From Argyresthia goedartella (lineage: Eukaryota; Arthropoda; Insecta; Lepidoptera; Argyresthiidae), in NCBI GenBank assembly GCA_949825045.1, contig OX463807.1, positions 33,500,749 to 33,564,748 of the forward strand: a DNA stretch of 64,000 nucleotides, read 5' to 3'. Within the stretch, counting starts at the first letter, position 1, and the number at the start of each line of letters is the position of its first letter. The position numbers and the translations under genes are program-made. Below the pieces are notes generated by a model. It had not been told where the DNA came from. It worked only from the letters and a program-made list of their open reading frames with translations, and ran no database searches. Of the stretch, positions 22,294 through 32,995 are shown piece after piece.

Positions 22294-22309
22294 GCAGCTG
22301 TGAAGTAAT
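22259..22309. other. Duplication junction with inverted insertion
   Basis: Unit 1 ends ...ATTACTTCACAGCTGCGG CGATGGGCTAG CC. The next 13 bases GCAGCTGTGAAGT are the reverse complement of sequence just upstream, and run into the AATCCCGG that starts unit 2. The result is an 18-base-arm palindrome with an 11-base loop across the breakpoint. Unit 2 lacks this palindrome at its own end. Confidence 0.9.
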
Positions 22310-22508
22310 CCCGGAAAGGGCATATATTTGTGTGAAGCGCATGAATATTTGTTCCTTAGTCTTGGATGTTTTCTATGTATTTGCATAAGTATTTATCTAT
22401 ATTAAATATTATAGTCGTTTAGTACCCACAACACAAGCCTTGTTGAGCTCAGCATGGGCCTAGTTCGATTTGTGTAAGATTGTCCTCTAATATTTATTAT
22501 TATAACAT
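22307..22508 (+). repeat. SINE-gamma, head-less copy (unit 2)
   Basis: Identical to 19423-19624 except one base noticed (GTCGTTTAGTAC against GTCGTTCAGTAC). Its missing head results from the duplication breakpoint, not from retrotransposition. Confidence 0.9.
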
Positions 22509-23203
22509 AACTTATACAGATTACGATCTAACAAGTCAATAAATGTTGTACATAAAAACACATGGTTGCACAAACAACACATAATCTGTATGTTGAGAAG
22601 AACCTGTATCTCACGACACATGGACAGGGATTTCCATTCATTTTTTACAATATTTTTTGTAATTGAATGAAGTTTGTAATGTATTTTTCAACACACCTGC
22701 TCGTAAACTAGGTCTTATTACAGCGTATTTACACTGATAATGCAGAATATTACCCATGCCGTGCCTTTTACATTACATTATCTCACTAGTGCCTTTTCAT
22801 TACATATCTTTTTAAATATTAGCAAGAAGTATTAATGTTTCGAAAACAGCTAAGTAGTTATTTGCGTAAATATAAAATTCAATTCAAAATGTGATAAATA
22901 ATTAAAAAAATTCATGAAACTGCTTGTTAGCTTGTTGGTATTTATATTTTGACGGTGTATTTTTACCTATAAATACCCAATTTCAAAATTTATAAATATG
23001 TGGCTGATTAGCTTCTTTGCCGGTGCCCTTATCTCAGACTTGCGCGCGCATGCAGCGCTGAGCGCGCGAAAAAATAAAATTACGGCCGCCATCTTTTAAA
23101 TGGGTTTCTGTTTGTTAAGTTTATTCACAGTATTGCATTTCGTTAGTTTTATTTACTTTTCCTCGCAAGTGTGTTGAAAAACGTCGTATGAAACACGTGA
23201 GCA

Positions 23204-23429
23204 TTGGTCATTACACTTCTCGTCTCCATTTTAAGCCTTCGCCTTCGGCTCAGGCTTAAAAACCGACTCGAGTGTAATGACCAACATACCACACTTGTAT
23301 CATAATGTACTATTTTAACTATAGGGTTCCTCCTGTTCCACACTTGTTCAAAGTCTAAAATGTATAGGATTTGACGTTTGTTTTGAGGTTAAACTATGTT
23401 TAATATTGTTTGTGGTAATACGGACAGTG
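23204..23429. repeat. Hairpin plus family J right-end relative (unit 2)
   Basis: Duplicate of 20320-20545 with no differences noticed. Confidence 0.7.
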
Positions 23430-24148
23430 TCTACTACTGTTTACTACTACGCAGTTAGCAAAGAGATGACTTCCCCTAATGTTCAGCAAACACAAGTGTT
23501 CACTATACAGACATTGTACGGAATAGTCTAGATCCTGAGAACGGTTCAGTCCACGTCCAATCTCAACTTGCAGACATACTAATTGACACATCCTTGCACC
23601 CGATACAAACCTGTTACGTGTGCTAGTGGTCGGGGCTAGGGATGGGGTGTCCAGTGGGTGTCAATTTGGTCGATAAATACTTTTTCTTCGAACTACGCTG
23701 CAATTCCATTATAACTGCATACTACGTATCCAGCACAAAACGGCACTTTGGTGCTTAAGTCTAGAAAAAAATTACGAAAATCCGCCGAGACTGAAAATTT
23801 TTTTTAATCGCGCTACCAAACAGGTGGCACATGTCAAGTTACTAAAAGTAAAACCCTAGTTTTACAATGCGTTAGGTTGGCCAACCTGACGGTCTTGTGG
23901 AGTTACACAGTTTGCGTGTGAAGTGATGAGTGTGTTGGGCTTAAAAAAATACTGGCCTTTAAGAATTATATTTAAAAATATTAAAAAAAGCTAATTTTCA
24001 CTGAGTTATTTTCTTACGCTACTTTTATTTTTTGTCTACTTTCCTTCTTCCAGTATTTGAAAGAAAAGCAGATAATGCACCTCGCATTTAGTAATTTATA
24101 TCGCACGTAAATGTTAGGTCAATAGATTTGTCTTCATGGCCAGAGTGC

Positions 24149-24576
24149 CATAATAGTAGTTTATGTGACTGCTAAATAATGGAGGGCATTATTCATAATA
24201 AATTCACTCGAGAGTTTTAATGCCTAATTATGTACAGTTACATACACTAGCTTATCTACACATATATCATAAGCTCTCTTTGATGTGTTCAGGAACCGCA
24301 TGTTCAACCGGCATTGTGGCATTGATCAATGTTCTGCAGTTGTTTAGCTTGTTCTGTAGTACCAATTTCACAGACAAACTAGGGGCGGCACGCAGGCGGG
24401 CTTCGGCGTTCGAAATTTGAATGTCATAATTTGATAAATTTTGGTACATTATGGTCTTATTGTATCAATATTCAAATAAGAAATGAGTTTTTACCAAGAA
24501 GTTTACCATTATGCTGGTCGTAACGTGTGGTTTTTGGTCGCAGTAAAGAGGATTTATGATATGTGTGTAGATAAAA
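24149..24576 (+). repeat. Family G MITE (unit 2)
   Basis: Duplicate of 21265-21692. It differs at GGTCTTATTG, where unit 1 and the inverted copy at 36930-37185 have GGTCATAATG, so unit 2 carries the derived state. Confidence 0.8.
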
Positions 24577-24983
24577 AAATAAATGGCGGTTTTTCTGCCT
24601 TGTAATATACGGGCTTAACAAACTTTTTTCAGGACTGTTGTCGTGTGGGGTATCAAAATAAAGGGTTTTGAAAGGCGAGTTTGTAAATGTTTACGAATCT
24701 TGCAAACACTATAAATAAAACACCATTCCATGTTTTAAATTAAGCATTTACAGATTTTTCGTAATTTTCAACGAAAAAGTAGGAAAAATATATAACGTAA
24801 CCAAAAAAACTCAAAAACCAGACTGTGGTTCACTTTAATTCACAAAAATAGCAGATAAGGCGAGGGTTCCGCTTGCACTTATATTTAATTTAATTTAAAG
24901 AAGGTATTGTAATAATTTTATCGAATCTAAATAATTCCATAACGTGTTATCTGCTTGTTTTGTGCTTTTTAGTACAGTGAGTA

Positions 24984-25290
24984 CAGAAAGACCTCTGTGG
25001 TCTCTAACGGGTTTCACTTCTGCTTGCTTCTCACACAGGATATGCAGGATCGATACCTGACCATTTGCCAATGAGATAAATAATTTATCTTAAGTACATT
25101 ATATGGACGTTCTAATGGTGATGGAAAACATCGTGAGGAAACCTTTATTACTTCACAGCTGCGGCGATGGGCTAGCCCCCTGTCAGGCAAAAAATTGAGT
25201 ATTGAATTACTGGGTCAAAGTGGTCATAATTGTGCCTCTGCCACCCCGTATGGGAACAGGCGTGACGCTATGTTATGTTATGTGTAGGTT
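24984..25290 (+). repeat. SINE-delta, near full length
   Basis: tRNA-like head (GTGGTCTCTAACGGGTTTCA, then ATACCTGACC), TTTATCTTAAGTACATTATA, CGGCGATGGGCTAGCCCCCT, TGTGCCTCTGCCACCCCGTA, GGGAACAGGCGTGACGC and a TATGTTATGT tail. An inverted near-complete copy is at 59098-59372. Confidence 0.85.
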
Positions 25291-25894
25291 ACAGTCGGGT
25301 TTTTAAGTTTTTATAATTACTATGTATAATTTTATAATCTGCTGATAACTAGACACGAAGTAGGTCATCTGATGAAAAAAATAAGTACGCTTTCAGTCGC
25401 GCCTTCCAAATGAACGATAAAACATGTAAACATTCAAGTTCTGTTTTTTTTTCTTCTTTTGAACCCTGAACCTTTCGACTGAGAAGCACTGCACCAACCG
25501 CAACACCGCACAGGTCGTAAATGATGAATGATATGATGATGTTTTCCGACCGGATTCGGTCTCCGACCTATGAGTGCTGACAAACGGCTTGTTGTCATGC
25601 TTTCTTCTCCTTATTATACTTACTTCTTCTTCTTGCAGTGCCCTAACAGGGTTCATTGTCGGGAGGTCATATTGTGCCATCATCGGCAGTTGTGGAACAC
25701 AAAGGTTTTAAATAGTTTTTGAAATTCGACGAAAAGTTTAACAAAAGCAAGTGTTTACCGCCACATGCCAGCTGCAAGGGAAATAAGTTTTAAAGTGGGC
25801 TTCCACTTTTGCTAATATTATTTTATTTATATTTATTTATTTATTGGTTTTAGGATGACTTACAGCTATGATAGAAAAGGCCACCGAGGGATGA
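25291..25894. other. Unassigned interval
   Basis: No gene. 25440-25515 read on the minus strand resembles a decayed SINE head (CGACCTGTGCGGTGTTGCGG, then AAGGTTCAGGGTTC). TTTATTTATT repeats occur just before LINE-P. Confidence 0.4.
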
Positions 25895-28676
25895 AAAAGG
25901 CCATGGCAATTTCGAAATATTTGAGAAAATTATGGAGGAAGCCCTCATTAAACTTTGTAATAACAGAAAAAAGTTAATTATTTGTGGCGATCTTAATGTA
26001 GATCTGCTTGTAGATACAACACTGAAGCGACGATTAATAACTCTGTTCAAATCATTTAATTTATGTCATGTATTTCTAGAGCCGACTAGAATTACACTTA
26101 CCAGCCAAACTTGCTTAGATAACGTTTTTTGTGACTGTGCATTCACAAGTAAAAGTGTAATTAACTGCTTACCCTCCGATCACAGTGGTCAAACAGTTTC
26201 ATTCCCAATAACTATTAAGGATAAGACTGGTCCATCATTTTATAGGCCTATTACATCCCATAGACTAGAGACATATACGAAAAACTTAGATATAAATTTG
26301 CCAGTACCGGATTTTAATGAACAGAACCCAAACAAAATCTACTCAGACTTCTTCAACATTATTCAGACAGAATTCAATAAAGTTTTCAAATTAAAGAAAG
26401 TCAGTGACTACAACGGTAAATCTAAATTTAATGACTGGGCAACGTTTGGAATTCGTAAAAGTAGAGTTATCTTGTATGACCTTTATGATCAAAAAACCTA
26501 TAACTTTGATCGAAAATTTCATGACTATGTTAAAAAATATTCCAAAACATTCAAGTTGGTTTGTAGAACTGCAAAAACTTTACACATTAATAGAAAAATT
26601 CAAAATTCAAATAATAGAATGAAAACAGTTTGGCAAATAATAAACCGCGAAACTGGCGAAGTTATACCAAGGGACAGTGATTTCTGCCTAAAGATAGGTG
26701 ATGATGTTGTTAAATCTAACGCTGATGTTGCTCGAGCTTTTGAAACATTCTTCACCAATGTACCCGTACTCACAACGGACCGTCTAAATTTATCTCCATT
26801 TGAAGCAGAGACTTTATTAAAAAATAACACTAGCGTCAGTAATGTATATTTAAAATTTCATCATGTATATCCCCAGGACATTGTCAAAACGTTTAAATTA
26901 CTTAACTTAAAAAATACGGAAGACTTGTGGGGTATATCAGTCAAAGTCATTGGTTCAGTAATTCTAGTTATAGCCCCACTCTTAGCTTATATATTCAATA
27001 AATGTGTTGACGATGGGGCTTTTCCAGACCTCATGAAACACAGTAAACTTATACCGCTGTTCAAATCGGGAGATAAGGGCGATCCTTCAAATTTCAGACC
27101 AATATCTGTTCTTCCAACACTAAGTAAAATATTTGAAAAGATTATACTCAATCAAATGCTCTCACACTTCAACCGTACAAAACAACTCCACGCTAAACAA
27201 TATGGTTTCACTAGGGGTAAATCGACTACGGATGCAGGTATTACCCTTGTATCTCATATTTATTCTGCATGGGAGGCCGCACAGGATGCTATCGGAGTTT
27301 TTTGCGACCTGTCGAAGGCGTTTGATTGTGTTGATCATAATACGCTATTAATTAAATTAAATCATTACGGAGTTAGAAATAAAGCGTTGGATCTACTAAG
27401 ATCATACCTAAGCAATAGAATTCAAAAGGCAGAAGTTAACGGCGTAAAATCTGATGGATCGAGTGTTAAAATTGGCGTTCCACAAGGTTTCATATTAGGC
27501 CCTTTCTTATTCCTGGTATATATAAATGATCTGCCTTTCATGGTGGAGAAATTAACTGACATAGTGTTGTTTGCTGATGATACTTCACTGATCTTCAAAA
27601 TTGAAAGACAAAAAGGAGAATTTGATGATGTTAATGGTGTATTGTCTTTAACCTTGAATTGGTTCACAGTTAATAATTTATTGTTAAACGCTGGTAAAAC
27701 CAAGTGTATCAAATTCTCACTTCCAAATGTCAGGCAAGTTGAGACCAGTTTAGTGCTAGACAACAACACGTTAGAATAAGTAAATCATACGAAGTTTCTT
27801 GGAATAACCATTGATAGCAAATTGCAGTGGGGACCCCACATAGATAAATTGGCTGGTAAATTAAGTTCTGCGGCTTACGCTGTTAGGAACATCAGACAAA
27901 GCACGGATGTGGCTACATCTAGGCTAGTATATTTTAGTTACTTTCATAGTGTGATGTCCTATGGTATCTTGTTGTGGGGGAAAGCAGCGGATATTCAAAC
28001 TATTTTTATTTTACAGAAAAGAGCTATTCGAGCATTTTATAATTTAAAACGAACAGACTCCTTAAGAGAGCTTTTTAAAGAAATTGACATACTAACAGTA
28101 GCTAGTCAATTTATTTTCGAAAATATAATGTATGTACGCAAAAACCTTACAACATTTTCCAAACTTAGCGATAGCTGTAATGTTAACCTAAGAAATAATC
28201 ACAGACTATGTGCGCCCCGTTTTAGACTCGCGAAGGTTAGCAATTCTTTCAAGGGTCAGTGCATTCTCTACTACAATAAGATACCTCTGGAGATTTTGAA
28301 ATTGCCACTTGAGCAATTTAAAAAGCATGTTAAAGCGACTTTGTCGAAAAAGGGATATTACAATGTTCAAGATTACTTAAATGACAGGACTGTATGGGGT
28401 TAATCTGGCTCAACACAGACCTTGCTGTTAATAATTTTGTAATTATTTATTCCTGCTTATTAATCATAACAATTAAATTTTTCATATTTGTATTAGTTAA
28501 GCACAACCTATTTTTAAAAGAGATCTAAAAATAAATCTGTGGGAGTTTCTACGCCCTTCTTCTCCCACAGTGGTCCAATGTAGAGAAGAGGCAAAAAATG
28601 ACGTTTGCTAAGTATATGTAAATATCTACAGTAATAAAGTACTTTGACTATTGACTATTGACTATTGACTATTAGA
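25895..28676 (+). mobile_element. LINE-P copy 1 (non-LTR retrotransposon, 5'-truncated)
   Basis: Encodes the end of an APE-type endonuclease, a reverse transcriptase and a C-terminal region, then a 3' UTR with TGGGAGTTTCTACGCCCTTC and TCTCCCACAGTGGTCCAATG. The 3' terminus is a TTGACTA tandem tail (about 28645-28676) instead of poly(A). The missing N-terminus indicates truncated insertion. Tail and layout suggest the Jockey/CR1/L2 assemblage; the clade is not certain. Confidence 0.9.
25932..28403 (+). pseudogene. LINE-P endonuclease/reverse transcriptase, one internal stop
   Basis: The frame is open from 25932, broken by TAA at 27777-27779, and continues in the same frame to the stop at 28401-28403 (about 823 codons). 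Copy 2 has TTA (Leu) at the stop position, so a point mutation caused it. Visible parts: endonuclease end GDLNVD (residues 19-24) and the SDH signature (82-84); reverse transcriptase with FRPISVLPTLSKIFEKI, CDLSKAFDCVDH, GVPQGFILGPFLF and catalytic FADD (547-550). The endonuclease N-terminus and any ORF1 are missing. In an active element this enzyme nicks target DNA and reverse-transcribes LINE RNA in the nucleus; this copy is not autonomous. Confidence 0.93.
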
Positions 28677-29380
28677 AATAACAGATAGCTAACGATCTAT
28701 TAACAAGTCTCCACCTGTGATACCATCTTCACTACAATGAAGCAATCAATTATTTGAGTTTGAGTTGGACATTTCAGAAAGTCCGGTGACATAGCGAGGG
28801 CAACAGGAAAGCAATGGGCATGGTTCGACGGGACTAAATACTTCAAGCCTGTCCTCAATGACGACATAGGGCTTGAAGTCGTTTTTTTTTAATTGTTACC
28901 TTGGTGGATTATTAACAATCGATATTGCAAACAGCCCATCCCTAGCCTGTCAGCCGCTGAGAGCTAAACGGAACGGCCGAAGACGGAAGCAATGGCGGCG
29001 CGACAGTCAAGACGTCAACAGCTACGGAACTGCGACGTCCCCAACTCTCAGAGTGATCAGGACTGGAGCCGCATAGAAAAAACAAGCTAAGTAGAAAATA
29101 ATGACGGGATTTTAAAAGAGAAAATCTTATTTATATTGCTATTTGTCAGTGAAAAATACGAAATGACATTGTCACCAAATTTCAAGTTCGTAGGTCAATC
29201 GGAAGTTAAAAATCTTTGGAACTAAAGTCTGTAATAAAGATATGACTTTGGTGGCTTGTTATTCCTTTTATTTCCATAAATTGATCTAAATCTGATCTGA
29301 GAACTAAATAACGATACCTTCTATGGGAAAGATCAAATATTTTTCGCGTCTCCCTTTTGCTCTACAGGTAATATATTTAC
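28677..29380. other. Unassigned interval
   Basis: No repeat family or gene recognised. 28950-29080 is GC-richer without a supported frame. Confidence 0.4.
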
Positions 29381-29744
29381 GTCACCGTAACATTGTTAAA
29401 ACCGTTAGTTAATAATCTATCGTTTTTTTTTTCTCGTTAGTTTACAAACTATCGATAAAATGTAATTGTACTGTGCCGTACTGCGTACGATATGACGCGT
29501 TATAATGAAACCGTTAAATTGTAAACTGGTTTAAACTTGAATTGCAAACGAAATACTAAGGCAAACACTGCAGTAGCTTAGGTAAAGACTAGAGGGGGCG
29601 AGCGCAGCGAAGGTTGACATGTAAGAACAAAATAAACGTAAACTCCAAACCCTGTCGGTCTGGTTTACAATTTGTCGATAGTTTACAAACAAACGCGTTA
29701 GTTTATAAACTAATGGTTTTGACAAACTTACTGTGACATATATG
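29381..29744 (+). mobile_element. Family A element, copy A2
   Basis: Ends GTCACCGTAACATTGTTAAA and TTTGACAAACTTACTGTGAC. TTTACAAACTATCGATAAA-type motif arrays on both sides; core GCAAACACTGCAGTAGCTTA, then GGGGGCGAGCGCAGCGAAG. The right arm of the core hairpin is deleted: GAAG runs directly into GTTGACATGTAAGAAC. Confidence 0.85.
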
Positions 29745-29936
29745 TGTCACCGGAAAATAATACGATCGGCAAGTTTATAAATTTCCTAATATTTTTTCCG
29801 CAAGTTTATAAATATACTAACCTAACCTAACATAACCTAACCTAACCTAACCTAGCCTAATATAATCTAGAAGGAAGTTTATAAATTTCCTAGGAAATTT
29901 ATAAACTTACGGATCGTATTATTTTCCGGTGACATA
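29743..29936. mobile_element. Family D MITE containing CCTAA repeats
   Basis: Terminal inverted repeats TCACCGGAAAATAATACGAT (left) and ATCGTATTATTTTCCGGTGA (right). Subterminal AAGTTTATAAATTTCC palindromic words; centre 29817-29861 is eight CCTAA-type units with a few variants. ATATAT flanks both ends. It directly abuts A2, whose end GTGACATATAT overlaps the flank. Confidence 0.85.
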
Positions 29937-30324
29937 TATAAAGACACTGGATGACACAATGGGCATGTGAGTTGCACACCAATGATAGACATACAGGCAA
30001 AATAATTGTAATTATATAGTAATATAACGTAATTAAATTAAAATAATGTAATTATATAACGCTAACGCATCTTGGGAGGAGCTCTGCCAAAGTATCTAAG
30101 CATGCGCAGATACAGTTAACATCGGCGGAGTTTAGAAACATACTTGTATACCAAGCATGAGCAGAAACCTGGACATCGTATGCAAAACAAGAACGTTGAG
30201 TAAATACCTTCCACCTGCGCTGTCTGCACACTCGGCATAACGTGGAGGGACCGTTTCACACACGAGGAAGTGCCCAAGTCCGCACAATTGCACAGCATCA
30301 CCGCCATGATAAGCAGAGACGGCT
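29937..30324. other. Unassigned interval
   Basis: Nothing recognised. Confidence 0.4.
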
Positions 30325-30465
30325 GATAGATAGATAGATAAACAAACATGACTAGGGTATAAACATCCGTTCTTATCAAACAAATATCTGCCCCCACCGG
30401 GACTTGAACCCGGGACCCTTGGCTTCGTAGGCAGGGTCACTGCCGACTCAGCCATTCGGGTCGTC
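30325..30465 (-). repeat. SINE-alpha 5' part (inverted)
   Basis: Minus-strand head GACGACCCGAATGGCTGAGT, box-B GGGTTCAAGTCCCGG, then CAGATATTTGTTTGATAAG, ending at a GATA run. Truncated at the 3' end relative to 861-1126. Confidence 0.85.
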
Positions 30466-30499
30466 ATATATATTGCAGGGAGGCTGGACTGTCCAATCC

Positions 30500-30750
30500 T
30501 CAGACACTAGAAGCACCTTCCCTTCAAATGGCTTCCAACTTAAATGTGAGGGGCCGGTGAGTGGGGGTTGTATAGTCATGGTAAATGGTAAACATTGTGA
30601 GGGAACCTTCAATATCGATAGCTGCGTTGATGGGCTAGCCCCCTGTTAAGCAAAATGGAGTTTATAATATCTAGCTAACCGAGAGCACAACTGTGCCTAT
30701 GCCACCCCTCCTGAGAAAAGGCGTGATGAAATGTTATGTTATGTTTTACA
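30500..30750 (+). repeat. SINE-delta copy
   Basis: Decayed: GGTAAACATTGTGAGGGAAC, TTGATGGGCTAGCCCCCTGT, ACAACTGTGCCTATGCCACC, GAGAAAAGGCGTGATGAAA, then ATGTTATGTT. Confidence 0.7.
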
Positions 30751-30851
30751 TTTTTTTTCCTTTTTATTTTTGTCTATACTGTTTTTGTGGAACAAAGTAT
30801 ATTGATATTGAAAGGCCACCAAAGCTAATTCCGTCACTTAATATACTTCTG

Positions 30852-30964
30852 GTATACCTCGCGCCACGAATAAGGGGCGCTGGGCGACGTTGGCGTACAG
30901 GCATTGAAAAGTGACTACAGCGCATTCAAGGCCACCGCTCATTACTCGTGGCGCGACGTATACT
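30852..30964 (+). repeat. Family M MITE
   Basis: 113 bp with terminal inversion: GTATACCTCGCGCCACGAAT at the left and ACTCGTGGCGCGACGTATAC at the right. The other copy, 4863-4975, is in opposite orientation. Confidence 0.8.
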
Positions 30965-31010
30965 CGCCTCACTTACCTTCACCTACTTTACTTACTCGTT
31001 TCATTATGGC

Positions 31011-31135
31011 GACCTCTGTCTACCATCCGGGAGGTCCCGGATTAAGAAAAACCCCAGATGATGTCGCTGTTTCTGGTTCCCACGACATACTAGGGTACCC
31101 TAGTGTGGGGCCAGAAGCAATGTATGTGCCTGTAT
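31011..31135 (+). repeat. SINE-beta copy
   Basis: GACCTCTGTCTACCATCCGG head, then GATGTCGCTGTTTCTGGTTC, CCTAGTGTGGGGCCAGAAGC and ATGTATGTGCCTGTA. Internal head deletion. Confidence 0.85.
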
Positions 31136-31737
31136 ATTTTTTTTGTTTGCAACTGAATTAAATTGCAAGGATGGCGCATCCACACTGAAACCTCCTCGCC
31201 TCGACTACTCGCGCGGTCTCGCCTCATAATCGCTTGTTGTCTTGTCGTGTGTCGTCGCTTGCTACTGAATTCCCGCTTCAGACGAGTTGCCGTTGACAGT
31301 TAACTTGAAGGAGGGAGTCAGATAGTAAAATACACACTAAGTTAAATAGACACTTTCTTTTGACTATACATACAAACTTTCGAATACACTTGGTTACACA
31401 CATGGACTATGAAAGTAGCCGCACCAATAACTTCGTAAGCAACATTTTGTGGTCTTAAAACCCAACCTATTGACTTTTCACTGAAGTTATTATTATGTTA
31501 AATAATTATTATGTTTGGACTGTAGCGGTTTCCACCATTTTGAAAAAATTACAGAAACTGAATCGACAAAAAAAACTATTTAATTATCGAAGCTGCTTAC
31601 AAAAAATCATGAAAATCAGTTGAGAAATGCGGAATGTAGAGGAGAAAAACCGAACACACATCCGGACATACGAAAGCATTTTTGCCCAATCCTGAAACGG
31701 AGACGCTTCGCACGCTCGGTCAATAAAGACATAAAAA
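31136..31737. other. Unassigned interval
   Basis: 31180-31320 (TCGTCGCTTGCTACTGAATT, CCCGCTTCAGACGAGTTGC) resembles 31935-32055 (CGTTGCTTGCTACTACCC, CCCGCTTCTGACGTATTGC), so the two are diverged copies of one unnamed repeat. Confidence 0.45.
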
Positions 31738-31865
31738 GTAATGCCTTCTCCCTTATGGGGTGGCCGAAGCCTAATTGAGCCTATTCTTATCTATACATTA
31801 CTTCATTTTGTGTGACAGGGGGCAGGCCTATCGCCGCAGCTAGAACATATATGAAGTTTTTCTAA
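31738..31865 (-). repeat. SINE-delta 3' half (inverted)
   Basis: CCTTATGGGGTGGCCGAAGC, TGACAGGGGGCAGGCCTATC and GCCGCAGCTAG are the reverse complement of the family 3' half. Confidence 0.65.
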
Positions 31866-32199
31866 CCATGTTTCCACCACTGATAAGAATGGCGGCTGAA
31901 GAACTTTTATTACTAGAGGTAAGCGCAAAGGCGGAGTCTTCATTTTTATACGAACTTGCTCCGACTTGTCGCGTGGTGTCGCATCATAAAAGTCGATTGA
32001 CTTGACGCGTCTCGTTGCTTGCTACTACCCTGCCCGCTTCTGACGTATTGCTGCTTTCGATTTCGAAGAGAGTGGTGGATAAAGATGGGTAGATAGAAGC
32101 ATTATTTAACCAATGAAACAAAGGTACTGGCTAAATTACTTTTGACTGAAAGCAAGAATATGCTATAATGTGTGCGATTTTTGGAAGTCAAGGTGCATA

Positions 32200-32880
32200 T
32201 CTTTATACGAAGAACAACTGAACAAACTCGAACGACTTCAAAACTTCAGGATTCGATTTTGTTAAGTATGACCATGTCTCCCACTATCGCAAGGAGCTGG
32301 AACGGCTTCCGATCCGCCTTCGTCGTGATATGCACAGTGTCTCCTATATGTACAATATTTTGTGAAATCCTCTATAACCCAAATATCTTTGAGAATGTTT
32401 TGAGTTTCTTTTTCCCACGGAGAGCAATCGTAGATCCCACACGGTGTCTCTCCTTTCAACTCCTCGGCATAATACTTCACGAACACTCGTTGAGGTTAAG
32501 GGCAATCCGACTGTGGACGCACTTCCCTGCGCTATTTATTAGGGATAGTCCCTCAATTTTGCATTTTAAGAAAAGATTGAAAGTGTATTTTCTTTCTCAT
32601 CCGATAGGTACCGTATTTATGTAGGTACTGTATAAAATATTAAAGTTTATATATGTTCATGCTATCTATTGCGCTTTATATATTTGAGGTATATATTTTA
32701 TTTATTAGGTATACTTTATTTATGTTTTGAAAATAATTTTCGTACATATTTAATAGTTTAATTGCGCACTAGGACTGCCCTGTTGCATAAACTCTCCTGT
32801 CTTGCCTATGTTTGCTGGAAGAAATCTTTCCTTGTCGAAAAGCTCGCCTTTTCTTAAAGAATATGAAGATATATGTAAAC
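32200..32880 (+). pseudogene. Decayed LINE-Q 3' end
   Basis: Coding-derived sequence parallel to 56925-57330 of LINE-Q (ACTGAACAAACTCGAACGAC, AAGTATGACCATGTCTCCC, TCCGATCCGCCTTCGTCGTG) with frameshifts and inserted bases, then the 3' UTR ending in TTTGCTGGAAGAAATCTTTC. It covers only the C-terminal region after the reverse transcriptase. The 150-residue frame at 32172-32624 runs partly in the wrong phase and is not a protein. Confidence 0.8.
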
Positions 32881-32893
32881 CTATATCGATCAC

Positions 32894-32995
32894 TGACGAC
32901 CCGAATGGCCAAGTCGGCAGTGACCCTGGCTACGGAGGCAAGGCTCCCGGGTTCGAGTCCCGGTGGAGGCAAATATTTGTTTGGAAAAAACGAAA
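32894..32995 (+). repeat. SINE-alpha head
   Basis: GACGACCCGAATGGCCAAGT, GGCAGTGACCCTGGCTACGG, GGGTTCGAGTCCCGGTGG, then CAAATATTTG. It follows the LINE-Q 3' remnant by 14 bases. Confidence 0.85.

Larger units (their letters stand above)
19423..22306 (+). repeat. Tandem duplication, unit 1
   Basis: Matches 22307-25177 at a constant offset of 2,884. I noticed only about four substitutions (near 19536, two near 21575, one near 22124). The unit contains the SINE-gamma body, a J right-end relative with a hairpin, a family G MITE and the start of SINE-delta. Homology to unit 2 ends at 22293; 22294-22306 is junction sequence. Confidence 0.95.
22307..25177 (+). repeat. Tandem duplication, unit 2
   Basis: Second unit of the 2,884-bp duplication. 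It starts at AATCCCGGAAAGGGCATATA, within the SINE-gamma box B, so the SINE head is absent. It ends within a SINE-delta that continues uninterrupted to 25290, which suggests the right flank here is ancestral. Confidence 0.95.

Noticed and set aside
29817..29861. True telomere or chromosome end
   Set aside because: Only about eight CCTAA units, enclosed by inverted repeats and surrounded by ordinary interspersed DNA.
32172..32624. 150-residue open frame as a protein
   Set aside because: Sequence comparison with LINE-Q shows it drifts through different phases of a decayed LINE.
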